Assembly (NCBI GenBank): GCA_030674185.1
Contig: JAPXFY010000022.1
Coordinates: 2,685,093-2,749,092 of the forward strand
Source of the DNA: Monoplex corrugatus
Lineage: Eukaryota; Mollusca; Gastropoda; Littorinimorpha; Ranellidae
Reading direction: 5' to 3'
DNA: 64,000 nt
Program-made: the position numbers and the translations under genes
Notes under the pieces: generated by a model
Told to the model about the DNA's origin: nothing
The model's input: only the letters and a program-made list of their open reading frames with translations
The model's database searches: none
Shown here: piece after piece, positions 9,095-20,469 of the stretch
Position numbering within the stretch: the stretch's first letter is position 1
Layout: every line of letters starts with the position of its first letter

Positions 9095-9904
9095 TAAATG
9101 AATGCTGACATGTCTCAGTACAGAAAAAAAAAAGAAGTTTTGCAATAAATTATACACCAAGATATCATTATGAGGAGTAAGTATGGAAAACTAATTATTG
9201 ACAGGTATGACAGGATTGGTTCCGCACTGTGTGCAGGTGGGCTTGGCAGTCACGTTGTGATGACAGTTGGCAAGGAGTTTCTGGGAAAAGGGCACCACTT
9301 TTTCCATGACAATTTCTTCACATCTGTCCAGCTTGCAGAGGAATTGTTGGCTCTGAAGACAAGATGCTGCGGAACGATTCGTATCAACCGAAAGGGGTGG
9401 CCAGCAGAACTGAAAGCTGCCGTGAAGGTGGGTTTATTATTTTATCAATTTATAAATGTATGTGTGTAAAAAAGCCCATAGGCTGCAAAAGCAATAATTT
9501 TCTATAGTACACTTGACATTCACACTGACAATGCCATGTATACTACATGTACTTACCTTTTTTGTGCAGGTAAAGGAGCCATACTGATTACGTAAATCCG
9601 AGTTTCTTATTTTGTTTGTGTCTTTGTGTGTTCTAAGGCAAAAAGAAGACAGCGCATGAAGAAAGGAGAGACCAGAATGATGCAGAAAGGTGACCTCCTT
9701 GCAACTGTTTGGCAAGACAAGCGTGCCATCTCGGTCCTTTCCACCAACGTCCAGCCAGTGATGGGATCTGCTCTCCGACTTGAGAAGAGAGGTACGTTTG
9801 TTTATATCTAATTCAAAAGACACTAATTGATAAGCTAATAGGCTACTTTAGTTGTCAGTGTCATACTGTAATATTTAACATCTCACCATGCATAGGATGA
9901 CTTA

Positions 9905-9939
<35 letters not shown>

Positions 9940-10804
9940 GCCAGCGAGTGATGAAGGACATCCCACAACCCATTCTCGCCTACAATGAAAACATGGGAGG
10001 GGTGGATCACCATGACCAGCACAGGGCCTACTATCCTGTTGGGAGATCATGCCGGAAGTGGTGGAGATACCTGCTATGGTTTTTCGTGCAGAGCAGCCTT
10101 GTCAATGCTCACATCATTTTCAGGAAGACCATTCAGCCAGCTCCCAAGTCAAAGAAGATCCAAGATCCCCTCAACTTTCGCCTTGCCGTCTTTGAGGGTC
10201 TGGTCGCTGGCAAAGCAGGACCCAAACAACAGGCCCAGATGCAGCCAAGTGTGCTTGGAAGAGCCTTCACACAACCAGAGCAACATCCCATAGATCGCAT
10301 GCCAGGGAGGAAAGCTGCATGCCGTCAGTGCCTGAAGAGTGGGCGACGTACGCCAAAGAACAACGCCGTCGAGACTGTGTGGGGCTGTCTCACCTGCAAA
10401 GTACATCTCTGCAAGGGGCATTGCTTTGCCCAGTCTCATGCCCAGCTTCTCCAGTAACTGGACATTGTTTTTTATATCTTGTACAGCCCTTCAGACTTTG
10501 TTTTTGTGCTGCAGAAAGTGGCAAGGACTATTTCAGTGTAAAATGTGAGACATTTCGCAAGGCAAGAAAGGGCTTTGGATTTTTTTTTACCTGTGTTACA
10601 ATTCAAACTGAAAGAAAAACTTAACTGTACATGAAAGTATTATATGTCTACAAGCTGATAAAAATCAAAAGTTCAGCCAGAAATTTTTTCTGGTATTTTT
10701 TATTGTTTTTTATAAATGTATACCCCTTCCATTTGACGGAGTTACTTCCCTTTGCATGGGATTTCAGTGTTAAGTAGATGCCAAACGTACTGGGGGTATA
10801 GGGG
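9095..10804 (+). mobile_element. piggyBac element, 3' part with right end
   Basis: The piece ends at GGGGGTATAGGGG|TTAA (TTAA 10,805-10,808). Its last ~100 bp resemble the right ends of the elements at 31,581-34,610 and 44,666-45,784 (GAGTTACTTCCCTT... GGGATTTCAG... GGGGGTATA). The left part is missing and homology begins near 9,170-9,230. It belongs to the same spliced piggyBac subfamily as 31,581-34,610. Confidence 0.8.
9170..10457 (+). pseudogene. piggyBac transposase C-terminal half, three exons
   Basis: Exon a (to 9427, GT donor) encodes GLGSHVVMTVGKEFLGKGHH, FHDNFFTSVQLAEEL (second catalytic Asp) and CGTIRINRKGWP. Exon b (9638-9791, donor GTACGT) encodes KKGETRMMQKGDLLATVWQD and VLSTNVQPVMG. 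Exon c (9940-10457; the acceptor follows a TG microsatellite) encodes YNENMGGVDHHDQHRAYYPV (third Asp), KWWRYLLWFFVQ and a C-terminal Cys-rich domain (CRQCLKSGR, WGCLTCKVHLCKGHCFAQSH). The exons join in frame without internal stops, as in the copy at 31,581-34,610. The N-terminal half is lost, so it cannot be functional alone. Confidence 0.85.
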
Positions 10805-10812
10805 TTAATTTC

Positions 10813-10919
10813 AGTCATTTCATGAAATGACTAGGAATTTTAGTCATTTCGTGAAACGACTGACCCTCACAGTCAGTTCATGAAATGACTGAAAATTTTA
10901 GTCATTTCACGAAATGACT
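10813..10919. repeat. Four 20-bp palindromes with exact 29-bp period
   Basis: AGTCATTTCATGAAATGACT at 10,813-10,832, with variants at 10,842, 10,871 and 10,900. Each is a perfect or near-perfect inverted repeat, separated by 9-bp spacers (AGGAATTTT, GACCCTCAC, GAAAATTTT). The array begins 5 bp after the TTAA of the piggyBac right end. Confidence 0.85.
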
Positions 10920-10928
10920 GATTTTACA

Positions 10929-11405
10929 GTCTGACTGTAACATATATATCTTCAAAACAAGCAAGAAACTGATTTAAAAACACCTGATTTCAAGCGGATT
11001 TATACATTCTATTGTGGTGGACAACTTTGGTGACAATGGATTATAGCTGTTACAAGGGACAGCGGGGAGTGCTCCAGATCACTTCTGGTAGGCCATACTT
11101 TGACATTGTATGTTATAAATGCATGCTGTAGACTCATAACAGCATGGTGTATGTTGATTTAGTATTGATATACACATTGTGGGGACATTTTGGTGACAAC
11201 GACATGACACACAGTAGTCAGACACACAACCAAACAAAGATACTGAACTGCAACATCCGTACAGCGCGCCCGTGAAGTTTCCTGATGATCCGACAATTTT
11301 CGGCCATGTTACACAGTTTTGAAGTCAGGGGGTGATTTTTTCCTTAAAACTTGACAAAACCTCGAAATCTAGGGGCAGTTAAGCTTTCAGAACCACAAAT
11401 GCAAG
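10929..11405. other. No gene recognised
   Basis: AT-rich sequence between the palindrome array and the LINE. No ORF or repeat that I can name. Confidence 0.5.
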
Positions 11406-11410
11406 AGGGT

Positions 11411-12741
11411 TAAAGAATTATAGACCCGTTTCTAATCTGTCATTCCTTTCTAAAGTTCTTGAGAAAATCGTTCTTTCCCAACTGTTAGACCACCTCACTC
11501 ACAACCACCTCCTGAATCACACCAGTCAGCATACAGGCAGTCACACAGCACTGAAACAGCTCTCCTGAGGATAGTCAACGACATTCTTCTCGGTCTTGAC
11601 AATGACCGAGTTTCCATTCTTGCTCTCTTAGATCTCTCCGCTGCCTTTGACACTATTGATCATTCTATCCTTCTGTCCAGATTTCAAACTTCTTTTGGCA
11701 TCTGTGGTTCTGTTCTGAGTTGGTTCCAATCCTATCTAGTCGATCGCACTCAAACTGTCTGTGTGAAGGGTGTTTCTTCTGAACCATCTGTTCTGTCTTC
11801 CGGCATCCCACAAGGGTCTGTTCTGGGACCCATGCTTTTTGTGCTGTATGCGTCACCTGTGTCCGATGTCATCAGTCGTCACGCCATGTCACATGAGAGC
11901 TTCGCTGATGATACTCAGGTTCATCAGTCGGCTTCCATTAATGAAATTGATGGGCTGATGGCTCAGACGCAGGGGTGCATTTCAGACCTGAAGGTATGGA
12001 TGACACAAAATAAACTTCAGCTAAATGATGACAAAACGGAACCTCCTAGCTTGCCCCAAGAAATTTCTCAGCCAACCATCTTTGCCCACTTCTCTTGAAA
12101 TGGGCAATATCACAGTTCCCTTTTCTTCCGCTGTTCGCAGTCTTGGGGTCACTCTTGACCAAACCCTCTCTTTTCAGCAACACATCTCAAATGTTTGTAG
12201 AAGTGCTTACTTTGAACTTCGGAAGATTAGCTCTGTCCGCCACCTCCTGTCTGCTGACGCTACTAAAACTCTAGTCTGTGCTTTCATCTTCTCTAAACTT
12301 GACTATTGCAACTCTCTTTTGGTTGGACTTCCTAAACATCTCTTACATAGACTTCAACGAATACAGAATAATGCCGCCCGTCTGGTTTGTAGGTCCTCTA
12401 AATTTGAACATGTCTCTCCTTTGCTTCACTCACTTCACTGGCTTCCCATCTCAGACAGGATAGATTACAAAATTTCTTCACTGACCTACCATGCTGTCTC
12501 TGGCACTGGCCCTGAATACCTCTCTGAACTTGTTCACATTTACACTCCTTCTCGCTCTCTCCGCTCTTCATCTGACACTAGACTTCTCCGCATTCCCTCT
12601 GTGAGGACAAAAACTTATGGCCAACGATCTTTCTCTTACCAGGCTCCCACTACGTGGAATACCCTACCAACTCCTCTCAGGCATGCAGAGTCTATTACCT
12701 CTTTCAAAACCTCACTCAAAACACATCTGTTCTCGTGCTGA
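11411..12741 (+). pseudogene. LINE reverse transcriptase, frameshifted
   Basis: The RT motifs lie in three frames: NYRPVSNLSFL (11,417), LLDLSAAFDTIDHSILLSR (about 11,630), GIPQGSVLGPMLFVLYA, SFADDTQ (catalytic Asp pair present), KVWMTQNKLQLNDDKT, then the conserved C-terminal domain (LDYCNSLLVGLP, LHWLPISDRIDYK, YGQRSFSYQAPTTWN). Frameshifts lie near 11,540 and 12,030-12,060. The endonuclease is absent. Retroviral-type features are absent, which fits a Jockey-superfamily LINE. Confidence 0.85.
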
Positions 12742-12854
12742 CTTCTCCTCTTCGTGGTGCTTCTTCTTTATGCTTATGATATTGACAACCTGCGATCGTG
12801 TATGTTGTGTGTGTGTGTGTGTTTGTGTGTGCGTGCGCGTGCGCGCGCGCGTGC

Positions 12855-12897
<43 letters not shown>

Positions 12898-12965
12898 TGT
12901 GTGTGTGTGTGTGTGTACTTGTAAAGCGCCAGAAGCAATTTTTTGGACTGTGCGCTATATAAATG

Positions 12966-12996
<31 letters not shown>
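11411..12996 (+). mobile_element. LINE 1 (CR1/L2-like), 5' truncated
   Basis: A 5'-truncated non-LTR retrotransposon. It covers RT from the NYRPVSNLSFLSKVLE motif to the C-terminus, a 3' UTR with a long TG microsatellite (about 12,807-12,918), the tail signature TGTAAAGCGCC...GCGCTATATAAATG and a (ATT)n end at about 12,969-12,996. Copies at 14,694 and 61,717 share the architecture. Confidence 0.85.
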
Positions 12997-13009
12997 CGAA
13001 AGGTCTGTT

Positions 13010-13228
13010 GTTGTTTCATTGCGTAAGCCGTAAGTCAGTGTTTGAACTTGAATATTCTGTGGTTTTTGATGTATCTTCTTACTTGTGTAGCTTTGATGGT
13101 GGTTGTTTTCTCATTGTATACGTAGTTGTGAACATTTTTTTGTTTTGCGAAATGTAAAGCGCTGGTGAGCATGTTTGCATGGAATATGCGCTATATAAAT
13201 AAACATTATTATTATTATTATTATACAA
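13010..13228 (+). mobile_element. LINE 3' tail fragment
   Basis: A second CR1/L2-like tail sits directly downstream: TGTAAAGCGCTGG...GCGCTATATAAATAAAC followed by (ATT)n at about 13,206-13,224. No coding part remains. The exact 5' limit is unclear. Confidence 0.65.
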
Positions 13229-13231
13229 TCG

Positions 13232-14680
13232 TAACAGAAACCAACCGCTATGCTGACCAGTGGGTGGCTTCACACCAGCAGTGCCTGCAAGAAAAACCCA
13301 GATCAAGGTGCACCTCTGGATCAAGCAAGGGAGGACAACAGTAGAGGAATTTAGGGCTTTTCTGGGAATAGTTTTCAACATCGGACTGATCAAAAAGTCA
13401 AACCTAAGTTCTTACTGGGACTCCTCAAACCCTTGCATGAGTACACCCTTTTTCCTGGAGCATTTCTCGCGGGACCGCTTTCAAGTTATGTTGAAATTCC
13501 TGCATTTTGCAGATAATGCAGCCATGCCAGATAGGCAGGACCCAAATTACCAGCTCTACAAGGCCCAGCCTCTCATTGACACATTGCAGTGGGCCTTTCA
13601 TCACCACTACAACCCTGATGTCAACATTTCGATTGATGAAAGCATGGTTGGCTACAAGGGGAAAACTCCACATCTGCGCATGTACATGCCAAACAAGCGC
13701 CATGCTCGCTTTGGCATCAAGCTGAGCTGTGGTGCCTTTCAGACAGCAAGAATGGCTACACCAGCACTTTTAAAGTCTTCAGAGGAAGGCACAACCCAGA
13801 TGATGCTGGAGCTGAGCAAGGGTGTCATCTATGCCATCATGATGCGCCTCTTGAACAAGTGCAACTTCTTCAATCAGGGATACCACTTAGGATTGGACAA
13901 TTACTTTTCCTCTCCAGTTCTGTTCCAAGACCTGTATGCTCAGCAGACTACAGCAACAGAACTGTGAGAGTGAACAGGAAAAGCCTTCCTAAAGCCTGTT
14001 TGAAGAAAAAACTCAAGAACCAAGAGGTTGCTGAGCGAAGGAAAGGCCCACTGCTTTGTATCATGTACAAAGATGGTGCAAGCAGACCAGTGCTTCTGTC
14101 CACTGCTGCCCGTGCTGGATACACAGAGGTACAGAACACAAGAGGCCAGAGAGTGAGAAGACCCAACACTGTCAGCCTTTAAACTACAACAAGTCCATGG
14201 GAGGAGTAGACATGAGCGACTCCAAACTCTACGCCTACCTGGCTGAGAGGAAGACCATGAAATGGTCAAAAAGCTGGCCTTTTCCCTATTTGGCAGGGCA
14301 GCAGTGAACAGCTACATCCTGTACCAGCTCAACACCACTGACACCCCACAGAAATCCAGGCTTCAGTTCATGATGTCTCTGGTGCACGGCCTGGCAGGGG
14401 ACTACCAACCCCCAAGGTTGTGCGTCACAGGCGGACTAGGGCTGAAATTGAAGCTGCCAGGGCTCATGCCCAATTACAAGTGGCCCCAGCACCCCCACCT
14501 GATCCTGAGGCAGGTCCATCACATGGAGGGCATCAACTAGTCAAGCTGGCAAAAGGCAAGAGGAGGAACTGTGCTGCTGGACATGACACTCGTGTGCGCT
14601 CTGTGTACGAGTGTCCAGCATGCAACGTTGGCCTGTGTGCTACTTGTTTTGTGGACTACCACAAGCGCCCCAGGAAGTGA
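13232..14680 (+). pseudogene. piggyBac transposase, decayed, N-terminus missing
   Basis: It starts within ETNRYADQW, a conserved N-terminal motif, directly after the LINE (ATT)n. Frames at 13,260-13,967, 13,970-14,182, 14,185-14,300, 14,262-14,400 and 14,400-14,680 carry TVEEFRAFLGIVFNIGL, SYWDSSNP, SRDRFQVMLKFLHFAD, NISIDESMVGYKGK (first Asp), LGLDNYFSSPVLFQDLY (second Asp), RVNRKSLP, YNKSMGGVDMSDSKLYAYL (third Asp) and a C-terminal Cys/His domain (CPACNVGLCATCFVDYH). At least four frameshifts make it non-functional. No TTAA ends were located, as the ends are replaced by LINE insertions. Confidence 0.85.
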
Positions 14681-14886
14681 AAGTCTGCAAAACCTGTTTT
14701 TCCTCTAAGAGGAGTGAACCTGTTTTTCCTCTAAGAGGAGTGAACAATGTGTCTGTATATAAGTTATTGGAGACGGTTCAGCCGCCTAGCAGGCACGGCC
14801 ACCTTTCTCTCGTGTTTGTGGCGTTATTCTCTGTCTACAGTAGGTGTTCGACTGAATGATTTGTTGTGGTGTTGTGGGAAGTGTTG

Positions 14887-16107
14887 ATGAAGATGTGGTC
14901 AGCAAGAGATGTCGACATGCCACCTTACTTCAAGGTTCTGTTTATTTTCTTGTTTCTACGTCTGGCCTTAGTCAGCTATTTTAAACGCCCGCCATGTTCT
15001 TCGCTATTCCACGTGCACGTGCACTCACTTCAACCCAGTTCGGCGCATGCTGCTGCCTTCGCTGTCCGTGGTAAGCCTAACGTAACTTTCTCATACCCCC
15101 TACTTCCATCCACCCACCCCCCTCACTTCCCCTACCCTCCAGCGGCGTGTGAGATCTTGACCTTTGACCCCAGCCAGCCGACACGTTACACACGAGCGCA
15201 GTTGCTAGCGGCTAAAACCACAGGCGCCCGACTCGATGTCTCTGTTATTGCCCGACTGAAAGAACTGTCGATAGGGGTAAATCTTCCCCGCAAACGCTCG
15301 TGTCGTGGGGGCACGAGGAAGCGTCGCAGGATTCAGGCTGTCTGCGGCATACCTGATAGGGATCCGGCTGCTCATGGACCTGTACCGCCCTCCATCCTGT
15401 CTGACATCACCTCACTGCCTCCACGACCCCAGGGCGCCAACTTCTCCAACCTAATCACCGTTCCTCTTCAAGAAGCAAAAACAATTCCCAATCAGCTGTG
15501 CATGTGTGTTTTCAATGCGCAGTCTGTAGGCCCTTCTGTCAAACGTTCGGCCATTCGTGACTTTATTCACGAGCACGACATTGATGTCCTCTTCCTTACG
15601 GAAACCTGGCTTCGTAAGACTGGCGACGAAGCAAAGCTCAACGACCTGACTCCACCAGGCTACAAACTGCTCTCCTTCCCGAGACAACACACAACCAAGA
15701 TCAAGCGTGGTGGCGGCCTTGCTGTCATCATCAAAGACCATCTTGCTGAGAATTGTTTCAGTGTGTCTAATTTTCCTTTTAATCATGTGTCTTTTGAACT
15801 GGCCCAGCTAACACTAACAGTAAACGAACAACGTGTAAGCTTCTTCCTTGTGTACAGGATTCCACCAAACCAGAAAAATGAACTCACGACGCCTCTGTTC
15901 TTTACTGAACTTACCGGTTTCCTTGATTTTTGTTTACAATGCCCAAACAAACTTGTGATTTCTGGCGACTTTAATTTTCATGTTGATGACACTACTAACA
16001 CAAATGCTTTGAAGTTGATAGAACAATTTCAAATGTTTAATCTGATACAGACAGTCACCGAACCAACTCAGAAGTGTGGACATATTCTTGACATTAGTTA
16101 TACATAG
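14887..16107 (+). pseudogene. LINE 2 N-terminal region plus AP endonuclease
   Basis: First ATG at 14,887. A hydrophobic and then Pro/Ser-rich N-terminus (about 200 aa, with RKRSCRGGTRKRRR) precedes the endonuclease: CVFNAQSVGPSVKRSAIRDF, DIDVLFLTETWLR (catalytic Glu), GGGLAVIIKD, LVISGDFNFHVDD (GDFN) and GHILDISYT. A one-nucleotide frameshift at about 16,085-16,100 separates it from the next frame, which continues VIHRNDDDII...ASDHFAILC (the terminal SDH motif). Confidence 0.85.
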
Positions 16108-17788
16108 AAATGATGACGATATCATTCATTCCACCAATGTGTGTCATGATCTTGCTTCTGATCATTTCGCCATTTTGTGCCATCTATCTACACCTAAACT
16201 TAAACGTCCTCCGAAATATGTTTCCACTCGTTCCATCGGAAAAATTGATCACGATAAACTTGCACACGACATTGCGCAGTTCTTAACACCAAATCTGTCA
16301 ATCTCAGAATTAAACTCAAATCTTTCATCTATTTTTGACAAGCATGCGCCTATGCGACAGATGAAAGTTCGCGATGGAAAACCAAGCCACTGGTACAACG
16401 CTGTCTCTGGTCCACTTCGCGAAGCTAAAACCGCACGCAGACGTGCAGAGCGTGAGTGGAAAAAAACAAAGCTCACTGTTCACAAACAAATCTACGATGC
16501 TGCGAAGCGCAATGTCACGGACATAGTGCACACTGCAAAAACGACCTTCTATTCGTCGCTAGTGTCAGGTTCTCGCACATGCAAGCAGCTCTTCCAAAAT
16601 ATGTCACACCTTCTTGGTAAAAATAAGTCCGTTTCACTACCTTCTGTCTCAGATATAAAGCTCCTTCCGAATATGTTTGCCGAATTTTTCAGCAACAAGA
16701 TTGCAACCATTCGAAACAACTTCCCGTCAACATTACAGTCTCATAACATCAGCCCGCCCTTCTCTAGCACCCCTTTGTCTGCTTTTGTTCCCGTTAGTGA
16801 AGATCTAGTGAGAAAAACGATCATGCAGACAACTCCAAAGACTTGTGAACTAGATCCAATGCCCACCAAATTTCTAATTCAGCATATAGACCTTCTTCTG
16901 CCTAGCATTACTCATATCATGAACGAATCACTCATTTCCGGCGTCTTTCCAACTGAATTTAAAACAGCCGTGTTAAAACCCCTTCTGAAAAAATCAAATC
17001 TGGACCCCAACGAGTTGAAAAATTACAGACCCATCTCCAACCTTCCATACCTCTCTAAACTTCTTGAACGACTTGTGCTTCGCCAGCTTTTCTCCCATTT
17101 GACCTCTCATTCACTTCTCAGCGATCACCAGTCTGCTTACAGGCCTGGCCATTCTACAGAAACTGTTCTTTTACGCATTGTAAATGATCTTTTGAATGCT
17201 ATTGACCAAGACAAAATATCTGTTCTTCTACTTTTGGACCTTTCTGCTGCCTTTGACACAATAGATCATGACATCCTTCTCTCACGCCTGAATACAACAT
17301 TTGGAATTACAAATATCGTGCTCAACTGGTTTCGATCATATCTCTCTGACAGAAAGCAAATTGTTCTAGTAGACGGAAATAGATCCTCTGAATCTACTCT
17401 CACTTTCGGCGTTCCTCAGGGCTCTGTTCTGGGCCCTGTTCTTTTCATACTCTACACCACTCCACTCACTCATCTCATTGATACTCATTCCATTCGTCAT
17501 GAAATGTATGCTGATGATACTCAACTGGAACATTCTGACACGCTTTCAAACTACGATAATCTTATTCAATCTCTCCAAGATAGTGTCACAGAAGTTAAAA
17601 ATTGGATGACCGAAAACAAACTGAAACTAAATGATGACAAGACTGAAGCTCTTAGACTCCTTCCTCCATCAGTTGATGCCACTTCCCTACCTCCTACTTT
17701 TGACCTAGGAAATACGCCCGTCTCATTTTCAGACAATGTACGTGACCTTGGCTTTTTCCTTGATGTCCATGAAACATCATATCAGTAA
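16076..17788 (+). pseudogene. LINE 2 end of endonuclease plus reverse transcriptase
   Basis: 570-codon frame: LASDHFAILC (end of EN), pre-RT region, TCELDPMPTKFL, ELKNYRPISNLPYLSKLLER, HQSAYRPGHSTETVLLRI, LLLLDLSAAFDTIDHDILLS, FGVPQGSVLGPVLFILYTTP, HEMYADDTQL (catalytic Asp pair) and NWMTENKLKLNDDKTEALRL. It ends by frameshift at LGFFLDV. The C-terminal domain continues in another frame to 18,347. Confidence 0.9.
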
Positions 17789-18347
17789 AACCTGTCAAGT
17801 AGCCTACCATGAACTCAGACGCATCAGCTCTATACGTCGCTACCTCACAGTTGATGCAACAAAAACACTTGTCAGTTCTTGTGTACTATCTAGACTAGAC
17901 TATTGCAATTCTCTTCTTGTCGGTTCTCCACATACCCTGATCAGACCACTACAACAAGTACAGAACTCAGCAGCCAAAATAGTGTGCAAAGCAAAAAGAT
18001 CGGCACATTGTACACCCCTTCTACGAGAGTTACACTGGTTACCTATTGAACAAAGAATCAAATACAAAGCTTCTTGTCTCTGCTACCAAGTCATAATTGG
18101 CACTGCGCCTAAATACCTTTCTGACATCTTTACGATCTATGTACCACCCAGATCTCTTCGCTCTGCTACCGATGATAGAACATTCCGCGTTCCAAAATAT
18201 AAACGAGAGAGGCATGGTGGTAGAGCTTTTTCATCATCTGCTGTGCAGATGTGGAACTCCTTGCCTCACAATCTCCGTCGCAGCCCTTCATTTCCCTCCT
18301 TTAAAACTAGTCTGAAGACTTTTCTCTTCCAGCAACATTTCTTGTAG
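17770..18347 (+). pseudogene. LINE 2 C-terminal domain
   Basis: Conserved C-terminus of this LINE family in a third frame: HHISKTCQVAYHELRRISSI, LVSSCVLSRLDYCNSLLVGS, LLRELHWLPIEQRIKYKASC, YVPPRSLRSATDDRTFRVPK, FSSSAVQMWNSLP, SFKTSLKTFLF. The stop is at 18,345-18,347, just before the 3' UTR. Confidence 0.85.
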
Positions 18348-18596
18348 ACCCTCTTCCTGCCGCTCTGTATTTTTGATGTGCGTGTTTTTGGGTGTAAATG
18401 CGTGCGCGTGTGTTTGTGTGCGTGCGTGCGTGCGTGTGTGTGTGGTTTGTGTGTGTGTGTCTGTGCGTGTTTGTGTGTGTGTTGGTGTGTGTCTGTGAGT
18501 TCGTGTGTTTGTTTTACTTTTATTGTTGTTGTAAAGCGCTTTGTGCAAGTGGAAAGCGCTCATAAATAACCATTTATTATTATTATTATTATTATA

Positions 18597-18916
18597 TAAC
18601 TGTTTTTTGTGATTTTGTTGCCATCTGGACTGTTTTCAAGAGTGCTGAAGACAAGACAACGTTTTTGGACAATTTGTGTAAATATTTTGTGCTTATTACC
18701 AGCAAGGATATCTCCCACAACTGACAAGGTACAGATTTTATTTTATGTTATTCATTATCTCCAAACTGTCCTCTTTCTAAAAATGTATAGGTTTATATAT
18801 GTAGGGTGAATAATAGGTACAGAAAACAAGCAAAACCTGGAGTAAGTAGTTTTAGATAAACGTCTCTTGATTTTAACTACACTTTCTTAAAACAGTACTT
18901 TATTTTAAGTAGCGCT
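18597..18916. other. No gene recognised
   Basis: AT-rich spacer between the LINE tail and the TTAA at 18,917. A short open stretch (about 18,610-18,730) ending in ACAAG|GTACAG could be exon-like, but I cannot support it. Confidence 0.4.
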
Positions 18917-18920
18917 TTAA

Positions 18921-20370
18921 CCCTATTCCTACCATGTTCGTTTGGTAAAAATACTTGGCTCAGCCCAGGTAAATTTTACCAAAACACAGAAAAAATGGGT
19001 CACGTTAGTAAAAAATTGATGAAAAATGCAAATATTAATGGATTGTCAATCTGTTTTTTGCAGAATGAAGTGTAAATGTTGTTAATTACTGTGTTTTTGC
19101 TTGTAAATGTGAATAATTTGTGTTAAGTATTGTAATTCTTGGCAGAAATAAAGAATTACATGCAAACGCACACACAAACACAGTACTTACGTACAAGACT
19201 GACCACAAAAGACAAACACAAGTCTTACCTGTAAGTATGTGATGTGTGAATATTCCCCAAGTAATCCAGCAGCACAATAAATCCAATTGAAACAGGTAAT
19301 GTCCACATAATAGTTTTTTTCAAAGTCTTGAATGTTCATAAAAATAACAAATCCACAAAAGAGAACACAAAATGATACATCACTATATGCACCCCCCCCC
19401 CCCTCTTCCTCTCTAACAGTTCTTTTTTCAATTCTCATGGCTCCTACTGATCACCTGAGCACCCAGGCTCAGGCTCTGCAGGCTTGAAGCGTTTTTTTGT
19501 GTGGTAGAGCTGGAAGCAGGGTTCCAGGCACAGTCCTTTATCACACACTGCACACTCCGTTCGGGTTTCCTTGCGGCGCTTGTACCCCTTGCCATCCTCA
19601 TTTCGGACAGAGCACACCACACACAATCTGCTGGGGTATTTTGCCTTGCCAGGCCTCTCCACTTTGCTGGGGAAGTGCTTCTCTGTCAGTCTGGGTATGG
19701 GGTCAGAGGTGCGACGTTGAAATGACGAAGTACTGGGAGCTTCAGCTGTCAGAGCATCAATCAGGTCGAGAGTGAAGTCGAGTTGGGTCATTTTCTTGTC
19801 TGGGTTGTTTAGGTTGTAGAGGATATGTGCTTGTACTTTGGCCATGTGGATGAGATGGAAAGCTGCACGTTTCCACCATTTCCATGTTTTGCGGTTGAAT
19901 GAGAAGTATTGTATGTTTTGGTCGAATCGATCAACTGCGTTCATGTTCTGGTTGTATTGGTGGATCATGTTTGGTCTGGTGATGTCTTGCTTGCTTTTTT
20001 TGTCTTGTTTGCCTGTTTTGACACTTTTGCCATTTGTCTTTGTGCTAATGAGTGTTACTACTTTTTTGTCGTGTAGTTTGAGTGCATGCAAACTGCCATC
20101 TTCATGGGGATGAGGCATGTGTATGGTGCGCTTGTATTCTTCACTCTCGCCTTTTTTTAGTTTCTTATCTCTCAGATCTGTTGGGAGGCCTTTCCTGTCT
20201 TTTCTGATGGTCCCTGTTGCTGTTGTGCCTTCTTTGTATAGGTTTTCAAACAGATCCACTGATGAGAAGAAGCTGTCCACGTAGACTGTGCGACCTTGAC
20301 CAGCATACCCCCCACCAGTCTCAAGACAAACGCGCTGGTCAGTGACCGACTTTCGCGAGGTCAAGGACGC
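18921..20370 (-). mobile_element. piggyBac element, 3' half, minus strand
   Basis: TTAA at 18,917-18,920 followed by CCCTATTCCTACC is a typical piggyBac end in inverted orientation (its 3' side). The transposase C-terminal half follows on the minus strand. The 5' end is lost near 20,370, about 100 bp before a plus-strand piggyBac begins. The end sequence differs from the other subfamilies here. Confidence 0.75.
19444..20364 (-). pseudogene. piggyBac transposase C-terminal part, minus strand, open frame
   Basis: 306 codons without interruption. Homology starts at about RVCLETGGGYAG. VYVDSFFSSVDLFENLY holds the second catalytic Asp, TGTIRKDRKGLP follows, YNQNMNAVDRFDQNIQYFSF holds the third Asp pair, KTWKWWKRAAFHLIHMAKVQ follows, and the C-terminal zinc domain (CVVCSVRNEDG, CAVCDKGLCLEPCFQLYHT) is complete. 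The first-Asp domain and N-terminus are missing, so this is a 5'-truncated copy even though the remaining frame is clean. The ATG at 20,364 is probably incidental. Confidence 0.85.
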
Positions 20371-20469
20371 GTCCCCTCAGTGGAAAATTCCACTGACCAC
20401 GTCAAGTGCATAGTTGCTTGACTGAAGCGCTCTGTAACATGTAGATTCAGCAGTTTGACTGAGTTTCGA

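Larger units (their letters stand above)
14694..18596 (+). mobile_element. LINE 2 (CR1/L2-like), near full length
   Basis: This is the longest LINE in the window. It has an upstream region with a 26-bp tandem duplication (CTGTTTTTCCTCTAAGAGGA..., 14,694-14,745), an ORF with a Pro/Arg-rich N-terminus and endonuclease, RT and C-terminal domain, a TG/CG-rich 3' UTR (about 18,380-18,500), tail TGTAAAGCGCTTTGTGCAAG and (ATT)n at about 18,574-18,594. Frame breaks at about 16,090 and 17,770 indicate it is recently dead. The precise 5' end is not certain. Confidence 0.8.

Noticed and set aside
907..10804. That the piggyBac pieces at 907-2460 and 9095-10804 are one element split by element A
   Set aside because: Their protein segments overlap (both cover the GTIR.NRKG region) and they belong to different subfamilies.
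14861..18347. LTR retrotransposon or viral origin for the RT frames
   Set aside because: There are no LTRs, protease or integrase. The endonuclease, the (ATT)n tails and the RT motifs are of non-LTR type.
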